Positions 57,672 to 64,000 of a DNA stretch of 64,000 nucleotides are shown here, piece by piece. The position numbers and the translations under genes were made by a program. The notes below the pieces were generated by a model, which was given only the letters and a program-made list of their open reading frames with translations, was not told where the DNA came from and did not search any database. The first letter of the stretch is position 1, and the number at the start of each line of letters is the position of its first letter. The stretch comes from Lachancea mirantina (lineage: Eukaryota; Ascomycota; Saccharomycetes; Saccharomycetales; Saccharomycetaceae), in contig LT598467.1 of NCBI GenBank assembly GCA_900074745.1, forward strand, positions 1,054,001 to 1,118,000. The letters run 5' to 3'.

Positions 57672-58042
57672 TGAGCCCTGGAGGACAAGTTGGACGGATT
57701 TGACGGCTTCACGGACTTGGCGTTACAAAGCCCTGGTTTCCACGTGCACCTAACCCCACAATAAAGCCAAAAAAGCCGTGAAAAACGGCGTAAAGACCAT
57801 GTTCCATTTTATTCTAGCAAGCGCCACTTAGAAGATTTCTATGGCCTTTGGAGGATCGGATGAGCCGTTGTGACGATTTGTAGTAAGTAGGGAGGGCATC
57901 GTGAGATTGAGTAGATGCTTTTGTACGAATTAAAGTTTTACGCGTCTCGATGTCTCGACGCGTAAACGGTATATCTAATGATTGGGACATCAAAGACAAG
58001 TAACAAGTTGAGATCAACATACAACAAAATACCAAAAGTTCA
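57672..58042. promoter_or_regulatory. SMC1 promoter with two MCB boxes inside an inverted repeat
   Basis: ACGCGT occurs at 57940-57945 and 57958-57963, 80-103 bp before the SMC1 ATG. They form part of a perfect inverted repeat with 10-bp arms (57937-57946 and 57957-57966) and a 10-nt spacer. MCB boxes bind MBF and drive G1/S expression, as for cohesin genes in yeast. The remaining 371-bp region shows nothing else. Confidence 0.8.
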
Positions 58043-61000
58043 ATGGGTCGACTAGTTGGGCTCGAGCTCAATAACTTCAAGTCGTATAGGGGCATTGTTA
58101 GGATTGGATTTGGCGACTCAAATTTCACCAGTATCATCGGTCCCAATGGATCTGGGAAATCCAATTTAATGGACGCGATATCGTTCGTGTTAGGCATTCG
58201 AAGTGGGTACTTGCGGTCACATATGCTCGCGGATCTTGTTTACAGAGGCGTTATTGAAGAAGAAGCTGACTCTACAACGGCAGAAGCTCCTGCTAAATCT
58301 ACAGAAAGTGATGATAGGCCCACGACTGCTTACGTGAAAGCGTTGTACGCGATCGACGATGAAGGCGAGCAAATTGTTACACTCAAGCGCAGCATCTCCA
58401 TCAATCAAGAAAGCGGCTATGAAATCGATGGTAAGACCGTGAGCTATAAAAAATATTCGCAATTTTTGGAAAATGAAAACATTCTCATCAAGGCTAGAAA
58501 TTTCCTTGTCTTCCAAGGTGATGTTGAACAAGTTGCCGCACAAACGCCTCTGGAGCTCACCAAGCTTTTGGAACAGGTTTCTGGATCGCTTCTTTACAAA
58601 AAGGATTACGATTTATTGCGACAGGAATTGGAAAAAGCCAGTAGTGCGACCGCTGAGCTTAGACAATCAAGGAAAAGAGCCAAAGCGGGTCTGAACAGCT
58701 TCAAAATCGGTATCAACAAAGATGAGGAATATAAGAAATATTACGCAGAAAAAGAATCGCTTGAAATACAGTACGTCTTGTGGAAACTCTTCCATTTGGA
58801 GCAGAAAAAGTCTGCTTTAGCTCGAGATGCAGAGAAGTTGAGTTCTGAACTAGGTGATTTGAAAGGAAGGCTTGAGTTGGAGGAAAAACGGGCCCGAAAG
58901 GAGCAAGCGGCGTACGCTAAAGAAGAACTTGTCATCGCACGAGAAAATAACAAAATAGCCAACAAAAGGAAAGCGCTCGAAGATTTACAAAGGTCTCTGG
59001 CGCCTATCAGCAGTTCTAAAGAAGTTTGGTTGAAAAAGCTATCTTCCATGCAACTCAGAGCCGAGGCGCTACGGAAAGATGTAGAAAGGCAACAGACCTC
59101 GATCAAAAAAGTGGAGCGTCAATTAAAGGTTATAAAGCGTGCGGAACAAACTGCCATAGAAGAACTTCAACAATCAACCAAAAAGAATGATGTACCTGAG
59201 CTATCAGAGGAAGACAAAGAAAGCTATAATTCCTTAAAAGAGCAATATCTCAGCTCGGGAGGTTCTTCCGTCGAAAAGAAGCTTGCAATGATAACAAATG
59301 ACAGAGAAGAACTGTTGGAGGGGATCCAGGCATATCGTAAGAGGATGGAAGATGCTCGGAGCAAAATAGAGGAAGAGTTAGGGGCACGCACAGAAAGTTT
59401 AGAAATCGAAGTGAAGATCAAAAAGGATGATCTCGACGATAAAAATAAGCATCTCTCCAAGAAACTGCGAGAATTTAAGTCTTTGCAATCAAAAACCGAG
59501 GCCGATCGCAACAAGGAGTACGAACTCAATTACAAACTCAAAGAAACGCTACTCAAGTTGGAAGATATCAGTGCGACTCAGCGAGAAAGTGCAAAAGAAA
59601 AAAAATTGAGAGAAAACGTATCCACTCTAAGGAGACTATTCCCCGGGGTAAAGGGACTCGTACACGATCTTTGCCAGCCTAAAAAATCGAAATATGCCCT
59701 TGCACTTTCTACAGTTTTGGGTAAAAATTTTGACGCTCTGGTCGTCGACAATTTCGCAATTGCTCAAGAATGCATTCAATATCTCAAAAAGCAAAGGTCC
59801 GGAGCCATTTCGTTCATTCCTCTTGATACTATCGAAACCGTTAAGGCTTCTCTGCCGTTTGTCGATATGGCCGGCTGCATTTTGACCATTGATGCTATTG
59901 ATTACGATCCCTCGCTGGAGCGTGCCATGCAGTACGTGTGTTCTAACTCTATGATATGTGACACACTTGAAATCGCCAAGGCTCTGAAGTGGCAAAAGGG
60001 TGTCAATTCGAAGCTCGTAACGGTAGAAGGTGCCATTATTCACAAGGGAGGCCTCATGACAGGTGGAGCTTCCAAACAGCTAAGTAACAGGTGGGATAAG
60101 AAAGATTATCAGGATCTTCTCACTGGAAAGGATTCATTGTTACGAGACATCGATGATTTGTCAACGAGGAGGGCTGTCGCTGTGGAGCAAATGAGAGCCA
60201 TCGAAAATGATATATCCTTCTTGAATGCCGATATCGCGGCTCTGAAGGCGACACTATCTCACTCGTCGCGGGCACTTAAAGAAGTCATGGTTGAAACTGA
60301 ATACCAAAATGATCTCAAAGAGAAAGAATTCAAGCCCAAACTCATTCAATTTCAGGAAAAATTGGAACAGCTTGATCAGGACTATTCAGCACTTGAGAGA
60401 GATCGAGCACTTCTTCAAGTGTCGATCTTCTCCGAATTTTCTAATAGGATAGGCATCTCCATAGATGACTACGAAAAGCAATCGCGGGACGTACTTTGGA
60501 AACACTCTGATGAAGTACGACGCCTGCATCGGGAGATCGTTGTTATTGAGAATAAGCTGAGCTTCGAAACCGACAGATTTTCTGCTACGAAGGGTCGCCT
60601 CGAAACTACTGAACGCGATGTACAAGAGACCGAGATCAAAATTCAGGAATCTACCGAGGCTGAAAATGAAATAAGATCTCAAATTAAAAACCAAGAGGAG
60701 GAGATTTCGAAGGACGTCAAGGACGTAGAAAGTCTTCGAGCTCAGCTAGACGCTAACTCAGTGACTCTCAATGAGCAGAATGAGGTGATTGAAGAGCTCA
60801 CGGACGATTTCCAAAGATGTGAAAGGAAAAAGGATGGTGTGGCAGAGGAAGTAGACGTGCTCAAGATGGAAAGGCTAAACATCTTGAAAAATTGTAAAAT
60901 GCAAGGCACCAAAGTCCCTATTCGTGCATCCTCATTAGATGTTTTGCCGCTCGAGAATGTCGATAGATCTGCCATGGACATGGCAGATCAAATAGAGGTT

Positions 61001-61735
61001 GATTTCACTGAACTTTCGCACGAACGTAAACGGAAAAGCGATGAAGAGGAGGGTGAAGGGATACAAAAGTCGCTACAGGAATTATCCGATTTGCTTGCGG
61101 TTTTACAACCCAATGCGAAAGCCTCAGAGCGGTACGAGGATGCCTGCGGTAAATTTGACCAGCTTTGTAAAGAAGTTGAAAAAGCGGCATTGCACGAAAA
61201 AACGGCCAGAGATCGGTTTGCTGAGGTCAGAGATCAACGCAAAGAGGCCTTCGGAAAGACATTTGATCATGTCAATTCTCGCATCGACGACGTTTACCGA
61301 GAGCTCACCAAAGATTTGCATTCGACGTCTGCGTTGGCGGGCGGTAGTGCGTCGTTGACTGCAGAAGACGAAGAAGAACCTTACCTTGCTGGCATAAGGT
61401 ACCATGCGACACCTCCCACTAAAAGATTCAAAGACATGGAATACTTGTCTGGTGGTGAAAAAACGATAGCGGCACTTGCACTACTTTTCGCCATAAATTC
61501 GTATCAACCAAGCCCATTTTTCGTCCTAGACGAAGTCGACGCAGCCCTGGACACGGCCAATATCGAAAGGATTGCCACCTACATCGAGAGGCACGCGAGT
61601 CCGGACTTGCAATTCATTGTCATTTCTTTGAAGAACACCATGTTTGAAAAATCCGAAGCTCTCGTAGGCGTCTTTAGACAGCGAGACTTAAACTCTTCAA
61701 GGGCCTTGACTTTGAATCTAGCAAACTACGAGTGA
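58043..61735 (+). CDS. SMC1: Cohesin ATPase subunit Smc1
   Basis: Smc1 (1230 aa; yeast 1225) is the cohesin SMC protein that pairs with Smc3 through the hinge and with Scc1 through its head. Walker A is GPNGSGKS at 33-40. Coiled coils flank a hinge at ~515-670 (GVKGLVHDLC, GAISFIPLDTI, GGLMTGGASKQLSNRW). The signature motif LSGGEKT is at ~1135 and Walker B FFVLDEVDAALD at ~1159. An acidic insert (SLTAEDEEEPYLAGI) precedes the C-terminal head. The start is the ATG at 58043, whose MGRLVGLELNNFKSY matches the family. Promoter MCB boxes fit cell-cycle control. Confidence 0.98.
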   Translation: MGRLVGLELNNFKSYRGIVRIGFGDSNFTSIIGPNGSGKSNLMDAISFVLGIRSGYLRSHMLADLVYRGVIEEEADSTTAEAPAKSTESDDRPTTAYVKALYAIDDEGEQIVTLKRSISINQESGYEIDGKTVSYKKYSQFLENENILIKARNFLVFQGDVEQVAAQTPLELTKLLEQVSGSLLYKKDYDLLRQELEKASSATAELRQSRKRAKAGLNSFKIGINKDEEYKKYYAEKESLEIQYVLWKLFHLEQKKSALARDAEKLSSELGDLKGRLELEEKRARKEQAAYAKEELVIARENNKIANKRKALEDLQRSLAPISSSKEVWLKKLSSMQLRAEALRKDVERQQTSIKKVERQLKVIKRAEQTAIEELQQSTKKNDVPELSEEDKESYNSLKEQYLSSGGSSVEKKLAMITNDREELLEGIQAYRKRMEDARSKIEEELGARTESLEIEVKIKKDDLDDKNKHLSKKLREFKSLQSKTEADRNKEYELNYKLKETLLKLEDISATQRESAKEKKLRENVSTLRRLFPGVKGLVHDLCQPKKSKYALALSTVLGKNFDALVVDNFAIAQECIQYLKKQRSGAISFIPLDTIETVKASLPFVDMAGCILTIDAIDYDPSLERAMQYVCSNSMICDTLEIAKALKWQKGVNSKLVTVEGAIIHKGGLMTGGASKQLSNRWDKKDYQDLLTGKDSLLRDIDDLSTRRAVAVEQMRAIENDISFLNADIAALKATLSHSSRALKEVMVETEYQNDLKEKEFKPKLIQFQEKLEQLDQDYSALERDRALLQVSIFSEFSNRIGISIDDYEKQSRDVLWKHSDEVRRLHREIVVIENKLSFETDRFSATKGRLETTERDVQETEIKIQESTEAENEIRSQIKNQEEEISKDVKDVESLRAQLDANSVTLNEQNEVIEELTDDFQRCERKKDGVAEEVDVLKMERLNILKNCKMQGTKVPIRASSLDVLPLENVDRSAMDMADQIEVDFTELSHERKRKSDEEEGEGIQKSLQELSDLLAVLQPNAKASERYEDACGKFDQLCKEVEKAALHEKTARDRFAEVRDQRKEAFGKTFDHVNSRIDDVYRELTKDLHSTSALAGGSASLTAEDEEEPYLAGIRYHATPPTKRFKDMEYLSGGEKTIAALALLFAINSYQPSPFFVLDEVDAALDTANIERIATYIERHASPDLQFIVISLKNTMFEKSEALVGVFRQRDLNSSRALTLNLANYE

Positions 61736-62136
61736 CTCAAGACGCGAGAGTCACGAGGCAGCCTTGAAGCAGCGTCGAGACGAGCCACTTTGCTAACTAT
61801 ACTAAAGAACCCTGTTTGCTTCGTATTTTCGTCCAGGTTCGATACTCATTCTACTCATGACCGACCCAAATCGACCCAGATCATCTGACCTCTATATCAT
61901 CTGATCAAGGGCGTCAACTTTTAAGGGCTGTATAAAATAAGGAATTCTCCTCATTAAAAGTCCTAATGGCTCTATATAAGCAATCTGAATAGTCCTGACT
62001 GTGCTCATCTTCAGTATCGAAAACGAATAAAACCTTCCTAATCTACTAAACAAAAGTCAGATTTTTTTGGCCCCAGAGCTCATAAAGTGGCAACGTTACA
62101 AGGATCTCATTGAAAAAAAATAGATTAATATTTAAG
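61736..62136. other. Intergenic region SMC1-BLM10
   Basis: This 401-bp spacer holds the SMC1 3' end and the BLM10 promoter with a PACE-like element (separate entry). A 7-bp-arm inverted repeat (gtgactc/gagtcac) spans the SMC1 stop codon. No other gene is seen. Confidence 0.55.
62086..62094 (+). promoter_or_regulatory. PACE-like element upstream of BLM10
   Basis: AGTGGCAAC differs from the Rpn4 consensus GGTGGCAAA at its first and last bases, in the manner of known variants. It ends 42 bp before the BLM10 ATG, nearly the same spacing as the exact PACE at RPT1. Confidence 0.6.
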
Positions 62137-64000
62137 ATGACGGATCGACTCGAAGCACCAGTGCCATTGCGGCAAAAGATAGCATCAAAATTGAGCATGC
62201 ATGACATGAAGACGGCACGTTCAAGTTCTAGTTCCGATAATATGGTACCCAAGAAATTGAAAACCGCCACCGACATGCGATTACTGTCACCCAAACGTCC
62301 TAAATCGGCAGTGCCCTTTACAGGTTCAAAAAATGGTGATGGAAGTGGTTCCGAAGAAATAATGAAGCAAAGACTTCACTTTTATGATTTGGATTACGTC
62401 CAGGATTTTGAACAACATTCTAGGAATATTTATGATGTCAATTCCAAATGGTTCAGTCGTGACGTCAAACCGAAATTATCCATGGAAGCTTTACTACCCT
62501 ACCAGACAGAAACCCACATTGAACAAGCAAGTTATTTGTGTCATATTTTGGTCAATTTGTACATTGCGATCCGATCGTTAGATATCCAAGGTTTGATTTC
62601 GATTTCGAGTAAAGATCTGGCAGAACTGGGTTCTGAGATTGATGAACTGGCTTTGAATACCGATATGTTCAGACTTGCTAACGAAAATGAGACGTCGTGG
62701 AACGATATCAACAACTACGACGAGGACGAGGACGATGAAGAGCAGGATGAGGACGATTATGAGTATGATGGCCCCAGTTTTGGTGCGACAGGTAAGATTA
62801 CTGCGAAATCGGCTACAATTATTAACGTGAACCATTGGACCAACGAACTTCGGAATTGTTTACATTTCGATTTTCCTATTTCACTTAGGAAAAAACTTGC
62901 CGCGGTCTATTACAGTCTCGCATTGGTGCAGGGCCAACGTGTTTACCGTCAAATGCACGTCGATCTATTTGAGAGTTTGGTTACCATCAATGACGAAGAT
63001 ACTAATTTCGCAGAATTGCTCCTGGAAGCTGGGCTGGTGTTGGACCATGAACCCATGCAAAAGTTTTTAAGCGAGTTTCTGCCGTCCCCAGAAGCCGAAT
63101 ATAGCAGATTCGAAATTACGTGCAAACCAGATCATCAGCTGTTTCGACTTATGCTCAAATTAGCGCATTGTGCCAAACCCTTTTATCGTCGCGGTACGTT
63201 CATTTCCGCAGAAACTATGGACTATTACATTTCAAGCCTGGCGCCTTCAACAGCATTTTGCGTACTGCCTATCATGACTTCATTTGTTCCATACCAGTTT
63301 ACTAGTGAAAGGAGCATTGCCGACTATTTCCCGTTTGTGTTTACGCTTTGGACTGCAGCACCACCTTCTGTCGGTTCGGATACGCATTTCTACGATTTTG
63401 TAGGATGCGTAGCCGAGGAGGCACACAGAAGCATGCTAAAGCATGGCAAACTCGAGTGTCGGGGCCAAAGTGTGCTTAAGGAATATGGACTTTTTACTGA
63501 AGCACAATTGGATTTTTTATTGAACAGAATTCAAAACCATTTAAGGAATGACTTCCAAATCGTGTCTTTCAGCAGAGCAGTGAGACCTTTAATTTACTCT
63601 CTATATCCATCCTCGGCCACTTCATTTTTCGAAAAGATTAAAAGCTTACTAAAATCTGTTGAAACCTTCGTACATCCTTCTAACAATGGGCCCTGGACCA
63701 AAATAATAGCCAAGTTCGTGCACGGCTTTATCAAACTATATCACGAAAGGGTTAAATTAGAGCAAAGAACTGCTAAAGCTCACGAAATACCAGTTCTCAC
63801 GACTGAGAGCCATTCGTTATTACTGGACACTTTCATCGACGTCATATTCTTGGGCTCGCAGAACAAAAGCTCAGATATGACGAATTATTACATCTCCACT
63901 ATCGGCTATCTGCTTGACCTCAAATCGTCTCACAAAGAGCTCATTTTCGACAAAGTATTGCTTGACCTCTATGACTGTTTAATGGACCGTTATGTCAATT
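62137..64000 (+). CDS. BLM10: Proteasome activator Blm10, 5' part
   Basis: These are the first ~621 residues of Blm10/PA200, the ~2140-residue HEAT-repeat cap that binds the ends of the 20S proteasome. The frame runs open from the ATG at 62137 (MTDRLEAPVPLRQK) to the window edge. Conserved blocks are WFSRDVKPKL, YLCHILVNLYIAIRSLDIQGLISISSKDL, TGKITAKSATIINVNHWTNEL and VETFVHPSNNGPWTKIIAKFVHGF. The first ~75 residues are basic and poorly conserved. An Asp/Glu run (NYDEDEDDEEQDEDDYEYDG, about residues 192-211) is a loop insert also acidic in yeast. It follows SMC1 as YFL007/008. Confidence 0.97.
   Translation, partial: MTDRLEAPVPLRQKIASKLSMHDMKTARSSSSSDNMVPKKLKTATDMRLLSPKRPKSAVPFTGSKNGDGSGSEEIMKQRLHFYDLDYVQDFEQHSRNIYDVNSKWFSRDVKPKLSMEALLPYQTETHIEQASYLCHILVNLYIAIRSLDIQGLISISSKDLAELGSEIDELALNTDMFRLANENETSWNDINNYDEDEDDEEQDEDDYEYDGPSFGATGKITAKSATIINVNHWTNELRNCLHFDFPISLRKKLAAVYYSLALVQGQRVYRQMHVDLFESLVTINDEDTNFAELLLEAGLVLDHEPMQKFLSEFLPSPEAEYSRFEITCKPDHQLFRLMLKLAHCAKPFYRRGTFISAETMDYYISSLAPSTAFCVLPIMTSFVPYQFTSERSIADYFPFVFTLWTAAPPSVGSDTHFYDFVGCVAEEAHRSMLKHGKLECRGQSVLKEYGLFTEAQLDFLLNRIQNHLRNDFQIVSFSRAVRPLIYSLYPSSATSFFEKIKSLLKSVETFVHPSNNGPWTKIIAKFVHGFIKLYHERVKLEQRTAKAHEIPVLTTESHSLLLDTFIDVIFLGSQNKSSDMTNYYISTIGYLLDLKSSHKELIFDKVLLDLYDCLMDRYVN

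Overview
The window is a stretch of budding-yeast nuclear chromosome. Every recognisable gene is a Saccharomycetaceae orthologue. The genes are close-packed and nearly intronless: the one intron I can support starts with GTATGT and ends with CAG, directly after the start codon of BET4. Gene order is a mosaic of S. cerevisiae blocks, as expected of a lineage that split before the whole-genome duplication. The blocks run CHC1-SPT16-SIP2-MIG2 (YGL206-209), AVT3-RPT1-RPC25-LTV1-MRP8 (YKL146-142), NOP9-CCT8 (YJL010/008), VPS53-MAD2-BET4-CTK2-HCA4-KAR2-TAD2-SNX4 (YJL029-036 with YJL006) and HSP12-IES1-WWM1-CDC4-SMC1-BLM10 (YFL014-007). PML1 (YLR016) and CTF19 (YPL018) lie inside these blocks. Single genes standing where S. 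cerevisiae has ohnologue pairs (SIP2/GAL83, MIG2/MIG3, AVT3/AVT4), together with a peroxisomal D-amino-acid oxidase, point to Lachancea or a close relative. This is inference; no species assignment was possible.

Layout. 1-12 kb: clathrin heavy chain (3' part), FACT subunit Spt16, the Snf1-kinase beta subunit and the Mig2-type glucose repressor. 12-24 kb: vacuolar amino-acid transporter, proteasome ATPase Rpt1, Pol III subunit Rpc25, 40S factor Ltv1, Mrp8, Nop9 and chaperonin Cct8. 24-39 kb: an elongator tRNA-Met, GARP subunit Vps53, Mad2, Bet4 with its intron, Ctk2, helicase Hca4, splicing factor Pml1, BiP/Kar2, tRNA deaminase Tad2 and sorting nexin Snx4. 39-45 kb is an accessory island: a Pro-Ala-Gly-rich GPI cell-wall protein, a small orphan membrane protein, and several old 430-bp LTR-like repeats. 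45-52 kb: Hsp12, kinetochore protein Ctf19, INO80 subunit Ies1, Wwm1 and D-amino-acid oxidase. 52-64 kb: a long gene-poor spacer, Cdc4, an orphan two-pass membrane protein, cohesin Smc1 and the 5' part of the proteasome activator Blm10.

Regulatory DNA can be read in many promoters: PACE-type Rpn4 sites at RPT1 and BLM10, PAC/RRPE motifs at LTV1, NOP9 and HCA4, MCB boxes at SMC1, an HSE with a UPRE-like site at KAR2, and CACGTG clusters at SNX4.

The most unusual signal is spread across the window. It is an excess of perfect short hairpins (10-16 bp arms, mostly 0-4 nt loops) in both coding and non-coding DNA, including both ends of the HSP12 transcription unit, the wall-protein promoter and the CDC4 polyalanine tract. 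Other oddities are a fourfold 13-bp CGG-N-CCG array upstream of MIG2/AVT3, a tRNA-type B box standing alone beside RPC25, and an RPT1 promoter whose Rpn4 site abuts an out-of-frame ATG just before the start codon.
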